Part shown: positions 1-8,047 of the stretch, in pieces
Numbering within the stretch: position 1 is the stretch's first letter
How the letters are laid out: every line of letters starts with the position of its first letter
Source: an uncultured Clostridia bacterium
Lineage (GTDB): Bacteria; Bacillota; Clostridia; Christensenellales; Aristaeellaceae
Assembly: GCA_946413245.1 (NCBI GenBank)
Contig: CAMKJS010000018.1
Span: forward strand, 1 to 47,276
Direction of reading: 5' to 3'
Length of the DNA: 47,276 nucleotides
Notes under the pieces: generated by a model
Told to the model about the DNA's origin: nothing
The model's database searches: none
Seen by the model: the letters and a program-made list of their open reading frames with translations, nothing else
Made by a program: the position numbers and the translations under genes

Positions 1-174
1 AAGATCGAGTACATCGATTACAAGGATATCAATCGCCTGCGCCGCTTCACCAATGAGCGCGGCAAGATTCTGCCCCGCCGGATGAGCGGCAACTGCGCCA
101 AGCATCAGCGCCAGCTGAGTGAGGCCATCAAGCGCGCCCGTGCCATCGCGCTGATGCCCTACACGGTGGACTGA
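1..174 (+). CDS. rpsR: 30S ribosomal protein S18, 3' part
   Basis: The first 57 codons in frame 1 encode the C-terminal part of ribosomal protein S18, a small-subunit protein that binds 16S rRNA beside S6. Recognisable features are the [10 protein letters not shown] core, the [11 protein letters not shown] segment and the end [13 protein letters not shown], all conserved in the family. The gene runs in from outside the window, so the start is missing; only the last two thirds or so is present. In Firmicutes it normally closes an rpsF-ssb-rpsR operon, and the terminator just downstream fits that. The identification is firm. Confidence 0.96.
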   Translation, partial: KIEYIDYKDINRLRRFTNERGKILPRRMSGNCAKHQRQLSEAIKRARAIALMPYTVD

Positions 175-196
175 GTCTGCAATTGAATCCATCCAG

Positions 197-235
197 CCCG
201 GAAGCAGCGACTGCCTCCGGGTTTTCTGTTTTTTG
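197..235 (+). terminator. Rho-independent terminator after rpsR
   Basis: CCCGGAAGCAG (197-207) pairs with CTGCCTCCGGG (211-221) across a 3-nt loop with one A-C mismatch. It is followed by TTTTCTGTTTTTT. It ends the ribosomal protein operon before the MATE gene. Confidence 0.85.
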
Positions 236-276
236 ATTTTCCGCGGGCACATCAATCCCAGTCGGAGGAAACATCC

Positions 277-1689
277 ATGGACGGGAATCGTAAAGCGCTC
301 CGCCTTCGGGAAAGCTGGTTCGGAGACCGGGCTTTCTACCGGAGCGTGTTCTTCCTGCTGATCCCGATTGTGATTCAGCAGTTTATAACCTCTTTCGTTT
401 CCCTGCTGGACAACGTGATGGTGGGCAGCCTGGGGACGGAAGCCATCTCCGCCGCCTCCATCGCGAATTCCGTGCTGATGGTGCACATGCTGGCCGTGTT
501 CGGCGGCATGAGCGGCGCCGGCATTTTCGGCGCGCAGTTTTTCGGCAAGGGCGATATGGACGGCATGCGCCATACCTTCCGCTTCAAACTGTATTTCGCG
601 GTGCTGATTTCCGTCCTCGCGGTGGTGGTATACCGCCTGTACGGCAGCGTGTTCATCGACGCCTTTCTGCAGGGGGAGAGCAACGGAGGAGACCTGGAGC
701 TGACCTTCCGGGAAGGGGTTTCCTATCTGGACGTGATGCTGTGGGGCCTGCCGCCCTTCGCGCTGGGGCAGGTTTATACCGGAACGCTGCGGGAGTCCGG
801 GGAAACCAGGGTGCCGATGTTTGCCGGCATCTGCGCCATCGTTACCAACCTGTGCCTGAACTGGGTGCTGATTTTCGGCCATCTGGGCGCCCCGGCGCTG
901 GGCGTCCGCGGCGCGGCCATTGCGACGGTCATTTCCCGCTATGTGGAGCTGGCGGTGGTGGTGATTTACACCCACCGGCACCTGGACCGGTATCCCTTTA
1001 TGCAGGGGGTCTATTCCAGCCTCTATGTGCCGAAGAAACTGGCGGGGCGTATCGCGCGCACGGGCGTGCCGCTGCTGGTCAATGAAATTCTCTGGTCCCT
1101 GGGCATGACCTTTATCAATCAGCTGTATTCCACCCGCGGGCTGAACGCCGTGGCCGCGCTGAATATTACGGGTACGGCGTGGAACCTGTTCTGCGTGATT
1201 ATGTTCGGCATGGGGAGCGCCGTTTCCATCATGGTGGGGCAGCGCCTCGGCGCCGGGGAGATTCAGAAGGCCCGGGACGTGGACCGGAAGCTGATCGTGC
1301 TGACGGAGATCATGCATATCCTGATCGGCGGCGTCATGATCCTGGCGGCGCCGCTGGTGCCCCGGATGTACAACGTGACGGAGGAAGTGCGGGAACTGAC
1401 CCGGCAGATGCTGATCATCGCCGGCCTGTCCCTGCCGCTTCATTCCTTTGCCCATGTGACGTATTTCACGATCCGCTCGGGCGGCAGAACCATGATTACC
1501 TTTCTGTTCGACGCGGTGTATACCTGGGTGGTGACGGTGCTGCTGGCTTTCTGCCTGACGCGCCTGACGGACCTGGATATCGTGCGGATTTACTTCTGCG
1601 TGCAGTTTATCGACGTGGTGAAGCTCTTTATCGGCCTGGTTATGCTGCGCAGCGATTTCTGGGCCAGAAACGTCGTGAAGGACGACTGA
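277..1689 (+). CDS. MATE family efflux transporter
   Basis: This 470-residue integral membrane protein has about 12 hydrophobic segments and the length typical of MATE exporters, which expel drugs or metabolites in exchange for Na+ or H+. The N-terminal repeat carries the family pattern S-L-L-D-N-V-M-V-G-S-L-G near residues 41-52 and the G-A-G-I-F-G-A-Q-F-F-G segment near 80-90. The second half repeats the architecture, for example G-S-A-V-S-I-M-V-G-Q-R-L-G near 313-325. The ATG follows a CGGAGGAA ribosome binding site. It stands alone between the rpsR terminator and a dipeptidase gene, so the substrate cannot be inferred. Family assignment is firm; the transported compound is unknown. Confidence 0.93.
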   Translation: MDGNRKALRLRESWFGDRAFYRSVFFLLIPIVIQQFITSFVSLLDNVMVGSLGTEAISAASIANSVLMVHMLAVFGGMSGAGIFGAQFFGKGDMDGMRHTFRFKLYFAVLISVLAVVVYRLYGSVFIDAFLQGESNGGDLELTFREGVSYLDVMLWGLPPFALGQVYTGTLRESGETRVPMFAGICAIVTNLCLNWVLIFGHLGAPALGVRGAAIATVISRYVELAVVVIYTHRHLDRYPFMQGVYSSLYVPKKLAGRIARTGVPLLVNEILWSLGMTFINQLYSTRGLNAVAALNITGTAWNLFCVIMFGMGSAVSIMVGQRLGAGEIQKARDVDRKLIVLTEIMHILIGGVMILAAPLVPRMYNVTEEVRELTRQMLIIAGLSLPLHSFAHVTYFTIRSGGRTMITFLFDAVYTWVVTVLLAFCLTRLTDLDIVRIYFCVQFIDVVKLFIGLVMLRSDFWARNVVKDD

Positions 1690-1739
1690 TATAAACGAAA
1701 TCGGAATCCAAATACGGTATGGAGAAGGAGGAACCCGGA

Positions 1740-3203
1740 ATGCCCTGCACAACTGTATTGGTCGGAAGAAAGGCCAGCCATGACGGATCCACGATGATCG
1801 CCCGGACGGACGACGGAAGCTTCAACGTGAAAAAGCTCATCGTGGTGGAGCCGAAGGATCAGCCCCGGAAGTACAAAAGTACGATCTCCCACGCGGAGGT
1901 GGAGCTGCCGGATAATCCGCTGCGCTACACAGCCAGTCCCAACGTGGATCTGAAGGACGGCCTCTGGGCAGCCACCGGGATCAACGCGGCCAACGTGGGC
2001 ATGACGGCAACGGAAACCATTACCAGCAATTCCAGAGTGATGGCCGCGGATCCGATGGTGCGGCTGCAGAAGGCCAAAGCCCGGCGGGACCGGGAAGTGT
2101 CCGGCGGAATCGGCGAGGAGGATTTCCTGGTGCTGGTGCTGCCGTACATCCGCACGGCCCGGGAGGGAGTGCTGCGCCTGGCTTCCCTGCTGGAACAGTA
2201 CGGCACCTACGAATCCAACGGGATTGCTTTCAACGACGAGAACGAGGTCTGGTGGATGGAGACCATCGGCGGACACCACTGGATCGCCTGCCGTGTTCCG
2301 GAGGACCAGGTGGTGATAAACCCGAATCAGTTCGGCATGGACGCGTTCGACCTGGAGGATGCCTTCGGCAGCCAGGAAGCGCACCTGTGCAGCGCAGACC
2401 TGCGGGAATTCATCGCGGAGAACGGGCTGGACCTGAAAATGGATGGAGCTTTCAATCCGCGTGACATTTTCGGCAGCCGCCGGGATATGGATCACATTTA
2501 CAACACGCCCCGGGCCTGGTTCATGGGCCGGTATCTGACACCGTATTCCCATCGCTGGGACGGCGGGAACGCGGAATTCACCCCGGAAAGCGATAACATT
2601 CCGTGGTCCCTGAAGCCGGACCGGAAGGTGGCGGCGGAAGACGTGAAATACATGCTATCCTCCCACTACCAGGGGACTCCCTATGACCCGTACCTCAGCC
2701 GGGATACTGGGGTTCGGGGGCAATACCGTCCGATCGGCATCAACCGGACCGGTGTGACATCCATTTGCCAGATCAGGCCCTATGCCCCGGAGTGCGCCAA
2801 AGGCGTGGAGTGGATCTGCTTCGGTTCCACCACCTTCAGCGCGATGTTGCCGGTGTACGCCAACGTTCCGAAAATGCCGGACTACCTGAGCAAAGTGACC
2901 CTGGATGCGTCCACGGAGAATTTCTACTGGAGCAGCCGGATGATCGGTGCGCTTGCGGATCCGCATTTCCATGCCACAGTCCAGCAGGTGGAACGCTATG
3001 AGAACGCGGTGTTCACCGAGGGCCGGAAACTGATCCGGGAATATGACGCGAAGATCGCGGAAACCGGCGATCTCCGCCTTGCGGAGGAGACGGACCGCAG
3101 GCTGGCGGACATGGCGAAGGCGGAGACGACCGCCGCCCTGAACAAAATCCTGCAGACAGCCAGCGAACGGATGAGGAACCGGTACAGCCTGGCGGATCTG
3201 TAA
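1740..3203 (+). CDS. C69 family dipeptidase (PepD-like)
   Basis: The protein (487 aa) belongs to peptidase family C69, Ntn-hydrolase-fold dipeptidases. Cys3 in M-P-C-T-T is the expected catalytic nucleophile, followed by the conserved V-G-R-K-A-S-x-D-G-S-T-M-I-A-R-x-D-D block. Further family blocks are G-L-W-A-A-T-G-I-N-A-A-N-V-G-M-T-A-T-E-T near 77-96 and W-W-M-E-T-I-G-G-H-H-W near 171-181. An in-frame ATG exists at 1719, but AAGGAGG (1725-1731) lies downstream of it and 8 nt before the ATG at 1740, which also puts the cysteine at the extreme N-terminus; 1740 is therefore chosen. There is no signal peptide, so it is probably cytosolic and recycles dipeptides. A strong terminator follows. Confidence 0.9.
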   Translation: MPCTTVLVGRKASHDGSTMIARTDDGSFNVKKLIVVEPKDQPRKYKSTISHAEVELPDNPLRYTASPNVDLKDGLWAATGINAANVGMTATETITSNSRVMAADPMVRLQKAKARRDREVSGGIGEEDFLVLVLPYIRTAREGVLRLASLLEQYGTYESNGIAFNDENEVWWMETIGGHHWIACRVPEDQVVINPNQFGMDAFDLEDAFGSQEAHLCSADLREFIAENGLDLKMDGAFNPRDIFGSRRDMDHIYNTPRAWFMGRYLTPYSHRWDGGNAEFTPESDNIPWSLKPDRKVAAEDVKYMLSSHYQGTPYDPYLSRDTGVRGQYRPIGINRTGVTSICQIRPYAPECAKGVEWICFGSTTFSAMLPVYANVPKMPDYLSKVTLDASTENFYWSSRMIGALADPHFHATVQQVERYENAVFTEGRKLIREYDAKIAETGDLRLAEETDRRLADMAKAETTAALNKILQTASERMRNRYSLADL

Positions 3204-3207
3204 AAAA

Positions 3208-3250
3208 GGACGGTTCTGTGTGCCGGAGCACACATGAACCGTCCGATTTT
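3208..3250. terminator. Bidirectional terminator between convergent genes
   Basis: GGACGGTTC (3208-3216) pairs with GAACCGTCC (3236-3244), with a second inner stem TGTGTGC/GCACACA. A T-run follows on the plus strand and an A-run precedes it, so it can stop both the dipeptidase transcript and the leftward fructan operon, which ends at 3271. Confidence 0.88.
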
Positions 3251-3270
3251 TATGCTTTCAATGATGTAAA

Positions 3271-3966
3271 TCAGTAGAGAACGTTCAGCACCCGCTGCCA
3301 CGGGATCTCCACCATTTCATTGGAATTTCCGTCCTTCACGACGTCGAAATTCGTCTTGTAATCGGGGATCTCATCGTACAGGGTGATCACTTCGTCAAAG
3401 AAGGCCACTGCCCAGGAGCCGGGGCTTTCCTCGTCCCACAGCTCCAGATACAGTTCCTCGCCAATGAATTCATGCAGGTCGATGATGAAGGTGGCCATAT
3501 CCGCCCAGGAACCACCGACGCCTTTCTTGACGCTGGGGAAGCCGGAATCCTTGAAGTGACGGTTTCGGAAAAGGCCGACCTGAGTGCCGTCCGCCTTGAA
3601 GACTTTGACAGCAGCGGTGCGCCCGCCCATGCGGACGGTGATATAGCCGACGCCGCCCAGCATGAAGTGGGAGGACGTGATGTGCCAGGATTCAGGCTCG
3701 GGAATGGTGGTGGCCCAGCCATCCAGATGGTACTCGCCTGCTTGGTTGAAGGGCATCTCTTCCGCCCAGTAGGTCTTGTCCGAGCTGAGGCCCAGGGGAT
3801 TGCCGCTTTCGTCCACAGGCCAGCCTTCCGGCAACGTCCAACCGGTGAAATCGCCGGTTTCAAAGCCGCCGTTTTCTACCTGAAAGGGAATTTCGGATTC
3901 GGCAGCGGCGACAGCAAGGCTGCAAAGCACAGCGACGGCCAGCAGGACAGATAACCATTTTTTCAT
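3271..3966 (-). CDS. Small secreted protein, carbohydrate-binding-like fold
   Basis: This 231-residue protein is the last gene of the leftward fructan operon. It starts with a clear Sec signal (M-K-K-W, then a hydrophobic run ending A-V-A-A-A-E). The mature N-terminus carries N-G-G-F-E-T-G-D-F-T-G-W-T, a motif common at the start of secreted beta-sandwich modules that bind sugars. Later parts contain G-G-R-T-A-A-V-K-V-F-K-A-D-G and L-Y-L-E-L-W-D-E, again beta-rich. No catalytic motif is visible. The ATG at 3966 is chosen because AAAGGAG precedes it and it begins the signal peptide; a longer frame from a TTG at 4056 would bury the signal. I infer a role in binding fructan or holding it near the secreted GH32 encoded upstream; the exact family is not recognised. 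Confidence 0.78.
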   Translation of the reverse strand: MKKWLSVLLAVAVLCSLAVAAAESEIPFQVENGGFETGDFTGWTLPEGWPVDESGNPLGLSSDKTYWAEEMPFNQAGEYHLDGWATTIPEPESWHITSSHFMLGGVGYITVRMGGRTAAVKVFKADGTQVGLFRNRHFKDSGFPSVKKGVGGSWADMATFIIDLHEFIGEELYLELWDEESPGSWAVAFFDEVITLYDEIPDYKTNFDVVKDGNSNEMVEIPWQRVLNVLY

Positions 3967-4101
3967 GATACATACTCCTTTCGTTTGGAACACGAATTTG
4001 CTGAGGTGAGACAGAAACCAAAGGGCTGTGAACCGTGTGTTGTCTGCTTTCGGCAATCCCTCCCTTTTACGTCCGACACTCGGTGTGCAGGAGGACCCTG
4101 C

Positions 4102-6453
4102 TTATCGGTAAATGGAGGAAACCACACGAACCTGAAGCGAATTTACTGTAAGCGCACCGTCCGCGAACAGTCTGATCTCCTGCGCCTCCGGCGCGGCGTA
4201 GGAACGGATGCTGATGGATTTATCCGCGTTGAAGAAGCCCTCCACCAGGGAACGGTCAATGAAAATTTCCATAGTCAGCGTTCCGTCCCTGAGCGGAACA
4301 GGCCCTTCCACCACGGAGACAGCGGCGCCTTTTCCGCGATTGGCGGTATACCCGTCCATGCTTTCCTTCGCGGTATAATAGGTGAAGGTGGTATGATTCC
4401 GCCTTCCCTCCGCCTTGCAGATCAGGCCGAAGTTCTGCTGATCCTGCGGGGTAAGCACTGCTTTGATATACAGCATATCGCCGCTGATTCCGGCCAGCGC
4501 GGCGTTGGCTTCCTCTGGGGTGACGTTTTCCAGGGCAAGCAATTCCTCACCCAGAAGATCGTATACCCGCGGGTCGGGAGCGACGCACACGTCCGTGCCT
4601 TCATCATTCAGGCGGATATTCCGTGTCAGACCTGCACAATGCGCCCAGCCAGCGGCGGCTTCTTCAGGGCCTGTGCGCTGATCCTGCATGATACTGAATA
4701 CGCATACCCGTCCGGTTACAGGATCCTGCAGAACGCTGGGCCCGGTGAAGACATTGCTGCCAAAGTCCAGAATACGGGGCAGGCCGCCCATGCTTTCGTC
4801 CGGCGTGAATTTTCCGGTGCTTTTCTCAAAATCCCCGATGAAGTAATAGACCTTGTTGTCCGCGATACTGGCCGGAGCGGGAGAAATGAAGAAGGCGTAC
4901 CGGGTAACAGTGCCGGCCTGATTCGTCAGCGGCAGCAGAATGGGGAGCTCCCAGCTGGTGCCGTAGGTTACAGCCTGGTTTTCCATCTCATAGACAGGGC
5001 CTTTATACTGCCAGTCCATATCGATGGTACCGTCCGCTTTCACTTCCAGGGTATCCGTCACATACAGAAGCGCGGTGCCGCCGGAGCCTGTTTCGCTGCC
5101 GGAGCATACCAGCATATACCACCGGCCGTCTTCTTTCCAGATATGGGAATCACGGAATTCTCCCGGTCTGCCCTGGCCGGGCTGCTGAGCGACAGCCAGA
5201 TCGGAACAGATGATCCAGTCAGTCAGCTCAGGATCCGTGAGATCGGCAGGATAAGCGGCGCCGATGTTCTGGTTGGAGATCAGGCCGCCTTGGCGGAAGC
5301 TGTCGTTGCCCGCTGTGAAGAACAGGACGGGCACGCCGTTTTTGTCCAGGGCCGCGCCGCCGGACCAGACACCGTCAGGAACCACGGTGTTTTCCGTGGG
5401 CACGATGGCATCCGCCACGGGACGCCAGCGAACAGTGTCTTCGCTCACCAGATGGCCCCAACAGATATTGCGCCAGTAGGTGCCGATGGAATTGCTCTGG
5501 AAGAACAGGTGATACATGCCGTTGTAATACAGAGGGGCGTGGGGCTCGTTCATCCAGTGCTGATACGGGCCGCCGTGATACTGGGTTTTGTACACGTCGC
5601 CTGTCAGGATATTCTCCAGGGCGATTTTTTCATAGGGAATCGGAGCGGCTTCCCGGTCCGCCAGCGCGGCGACGTCGGCGTCGGAAAGCGCGGTGCCGAA
5701 AAGCCGGAATTCGTCCATCAATCCGGCAAACATCTGATAATTTCCGGCAGGGATCTGCTCGCCGTAGCTGTTTTTGCCGATGAGAAGCCTTTCGTTGACA
5801 GCGGGAGAAATCTCGGAATCCGGAAACACCGGTGTAGAGGCGGCCAGCTTGCCGTTCAGATACAGGGAGATGCGGCTGTTCTCTCCGTCGAATACAGCTG
5901 CCACATGGTTCCATTCGTTGCGGACCAGGCGTTCGTCATCCGCCCACAGCGTGAACCAGTCTTCCTCGGTGCCCACCTCGAAGCAAAGCCTGCCAAACCG
6001 TTGGTACCCCAGCAGGAAGCCCTGGTTGGCCCCTTTATAATACTGGCTTGCAATGGCGGTCAGGTGGGCGTTTCCGCTGAATTCACCGTTGGGATCGTCC
6101 CACTCAAAGGCCCGAGGCGCGACCCATACGCTGATGCTCAGCGCTTTCCCTGACACGCAGATTTCCTCAGGTGCATAGGAAATGTACGTGGAGCAGCCGT
6201 CGAACAGCAGGGAACCGTTTTCCACGCCGGCATCACGCCATTGGGGTTCCATTGGATCGGTATAGGCAGGGGTGAGATACTGGTACTGTACGTCCGCCGC
6301 CGGCAGATGTCCGCTCACGTCCTGAATCACCGCGCCCTGCCCCTCGTCAAAGGAGAGGTACAGCAATGCGGCGTCCGGTTGCGCTGTTTCCGCGGAAACA
6401 GTTACAATCATCAGCAGGCAGGCAAGAAGAATGAGGCAAAAGGTTTTCTTCAT
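4102..6453 (-). CDS. Secreted LamG-GH32 fructanase-like protein
   Basis: This 783-residue protein has a Sec signal (residues 1-21). A concanavalin-like LamG domain follows at about 25-265, with L-L-Y-L-S-F-D-E-G, W-N-H-V-A-A-V-F-D-G and a final M-D-E-F-R-L-F-G-T-A-L-S. A GH32 five-bladed propeller and C-terminal beta-sandwich occupy about 285-783. GH32 enzymes hydrolyse fructans such as levan or inulin. The usual W-M-N-D-P-N motif reads W-M-N-E-P-H (300-305), so the nucleophile position is Glu303. The R-D-P motif reads R-D-S (434-436), and the acid/base motif is W-E-L-P with Glu502. All three carboxylates are present, but two motifs differ from the canonical form. The ATG follows AGGAGG. It lies between the cytoplasmic GH32 gene (36 bp upstream) and the small secreted protein, so it probably acts on polymer outside the cell. 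The family is firm; substrate and activity are inferred. Confidence 0.9.
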   Translation of the reverse strand: MKKTFCLILLACLLMIVTVSAETAQPDAALLYLSFDEGQGAVIQDVSGHLPAADVQYQYLTPAYTDPMEPQWRDAGVENGSLLFDGCSTYISYAPEEICVSGKALSISVWVAPRAFEWDDPNGEFSGNAHLTAIASQYYKGANQGFLLGYQRFGRLCFEVGTEEDWFTLWADDERLVRNEWNHVAAVFDGENSRISLYLNGKLAASTPVFPDSEISPAVNERLLIGKNSYGEQIPAGNYQMFAGLMDEFRLFGTALSDADVAALADREAAPIPYEKIALENILTGDVYKTQYHGGPYQHWMNEPHAPLYYNGMYHLFFQSNSIGTYWRNICWGHLVSEDTVRWRPVADAIVPTENTVVPDGVWSGGAALDKNGVPVLFFTAGNDSFRQGGLISNQNIGAAYPADLTDPELTDWIICSDLAVAQQPGQGRPGEFRDSHIWKEDGRWYMLVCSGSETGSGGTALLYVTDTLEVKADGTIDMDWQYKGPVYEMENQAVTYGTSWELPILLPLTNQAGTVTRYAFFISPAPASIADNKVYYFIGDFEKSTGKFTPDESMGGLPRILDFGSNVFTGPSVLQDPVTGRVCVFSIMQDQRTGPEEAAAGWAHCAGLTRNIRLNDEGTDVCVAPDPRVYDLLGEELLALENVTPEEANAALAGISGDMLYIKAVLTPQDQQNFGLICKAEGRRNHTTFTYYTAKESMDGYTANRGKGAAVSVVEGPVPLRDGTLTMEIFIDRSLVEGFFNADKSISIRSYAAPEAQEIRLFADGALTVNSLQVRVVSSIYR

Positions 6454-6489
6454 GGTCGATCCTCCTGGCAGAAAGCCTGGGTAAACGTC

Positions 6490-7962
6490 TTATTTCAGGT
6501 GATGCGCTTCCACAGACAGGGCGATGGGAGCGTCGGCGGCAAAGCTGACGCCTTCCGCGTCCAGGGGGGTGGGAATCAGGGAGGTTACCACCCGCTCGCC
6601 GCCGTTGATAAACAGTTCGATGCTTTCCTTGTCCATCAGCAGCCGCAGGGTCAGATTCCCGCCTTTTACTTCCGCTTTTACATGGCGGGTATGGGCGATG
6701 TCCCGGTGGGAGCCTCCGTGGCTGCGGTCAAAAACCAGTTCGCCCCGGGCCAGGTCGCAACGGATCTGCACGTAGTGAACCGCGTCCCGGGCAACCTTCA
6801 GGGTAAAGCGCCGGCATGCGGTATTCCGGACGCTCAGGGTGACAGTCAGGTCCATCAGGCGGCCCTGCACTCCGGGAAGAGACGTTTCCTCACAGACCGT
6901 TACATCGTCATGCCGCACGGTATCCTGCCACAGTCCCCGGATTTCCCTCACGGGGCGCTGGCACAGGCGGCCGTTTTCAAGGTAAACTTCCCGCGGAATG
7001 CTCATCTGGGCGTACCAGGGATGGCGGCGGGGGGCTTCCTTGCAGGTTTCCCAGTTATCCATCCAGCCGATCATGATACGCCTGCCATCGGGAGCCAGTG
7101 CGGTCTGCGGGGCGTAGAAGGTAAGGCCGTGATCCACAGGCTGAATGCTTTCACGTGTAAAAGCATGCGTGCTTTTGTCATACTGCCCCAGAATGGCTAC
7201 GGTGCCGTAACCGGCATGAAACTCTTCCCGGGCGTGCATTTCCTGGGGGCTGACGATCAGGATGTGTTTTCCATCCATTTCAAAGAAATCCGGGCATTCC
7301 CACATGCGCCCGTATTCCCTGCGGCATGCGTCCAGTTCGGTGACAAAGCGCCAGTTTAAACCGTCCCTGCTTTCCATCAGCAGAACCGTTCCTGACTTTT
7401 CTTCATGCCGGTTGCCGACGACCAGGCGGTACATCCCATCTCCGTCACGCCACACCTTGGGATCGCGGAAGTCAAATTCACTGTACCCTTCGGGAAGATG
7501 CGCGTGGCGGATGACCGGATTGAGCAGGCTTTTTTCAAAATCCTTTCCGTCCCCGACGGCGACGCACTGAGCCTGGGTTTCCCGCCGGAAGGTGCCGGCA
7601 GGCTGCACGCCGGTATAGATCAGCATCAGCCTGCCGTCCGGCGTTTCCACGGCGCTGCCGGAGAAACAGCCTCCCGCGTCGGCGGCGGTGTCCGGGGCCA
7701 GCGCGCAGGGCATATACGTCCAATGCAGGAGATCGGTGCTTACCGCGTGCCCCCAGTGCATAGGGCCCCATTGCGTGGAAAAAGGATGATACTGGTAAAA
7801 CATGTGATATTGCCCTTTGTACCAGCAGAATCCGTTTGGGTCGTTCATCCATCCGACCAGAGGGGTCAGGTGAAACAGAGGACGTTCGTCGGCGGACAGC
7901 TTCATTGCCCGCTCCCGCTCATATTCTCTTACTCGTTCCAACGGAGTCGGATTTTTGCTCAT
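6490..7962 (-). CDS. GH32 beta-fructofuranosidase / sucrose-6-phosphate hydrolase
   Basis: A 490-residue cytoplasmic GH32 enzyme without signal peptide. It shows all canonical motifs: W-M-N-D-P-N-G with nucleophile Asp41, F-R-D-P-K-V with Asp167, and W-E-C-P-D with acid/base Glu222. Its length fits ScrB/SacA-type invertases, which split sucrose, sucrose-6-phosphate or short fructo-oligosaccharides into glucose and fructose units. Here uptake is by an ABC system rather than a PTS, so the substrate is more likely unphosphorylated. It lies 85 bp downstream of the solute-binding protein gene, beyond a strong hairpin. The ATG follows GGAGG. The fructose released would feed the kinase encoded at 12863-13813. 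Confidence 0.95.
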   Translation of the reverse strand: MSKNPTPLERVREYERERAMKLSADERPLFHLTPLVGWMNDPNGFCWYKGQYHMFYQYHPFSTQWGPMHWGHAVSTDLLHWTYMPCALAPDTAADAGGCFSGSAVETPDGRLMLIYTGVQPAGTFRRETQAQCVAVGDGKDFEKSLLNPVIRHAHLPEGYSEFDFRDPKVWRDGDGMYRLVVGNRHEEKSGTVLLMESRDGLNWRFVTELDACRREYGRMWECPDFFEMDGKHILIVSPQEMHAREEFHAGYGTVAILGQYDKSTHAFTRESIQPVDHGLTFYAPQTALAPDGRRIMIGWMDNWETCKEAPRRHPWYAQMSIPREVYLENGRLCQRPVREIRGLWQDTVRHDDVTVCEETSLPGVQGRLMDLTVTLSVRNTACRRFTLKVARDAVHYVQIRCDLARGELVFDRSHGGSHRDIAHTRHVKAEVKGGNLTLRLLMDKESIELFINGGERVVTSLIPTPLDAEGVSFAADAPIALSVEAHHLK

Positions 7963-7993
7963 GGGGACCTCCTGTATTGCGGAAAATCAGAAA

Positions 7994-8019
7994 CCGGGAG
8001 CCGGAAATCCGGCTCCCGG
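7994..8019 (-). promoter_or_regulatory. Intercistronic hairpin after the solute-binding protein gene
   Basis: CCGGGAGCCGGA (7994-8005) and TCCGGCTCCCGG (8008-8019) form a perfect 12-bp stem with a 2-base gap (a real loop would open one or two pairs). It lies between the solute-binding protein stop and the GH32 start and has no long T-run. Such hairpins often protect the upstream binding-protein mRNA or act as partial terminators, making the binding protein more abundant than the enzymes. Confidence 0.7.
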
Positions 8020-8047
8020 CAAATGAGATTATGGAAAACTCGTGTTC

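Noticed and set aside
3967-4056. Upstream TTG start extending the small secreted protein by 30 residues
   Set aside because: It would place the signal peptide inside the protein, and a good ribosome site serves the ATG at 3966.
3985-6153. Open frame of 722 codons antisense to the secreted GH32 gene
   Set aside because: It has no ribosome site, no recognisable domains and a composition expected from the complement of a GC-rich gene.
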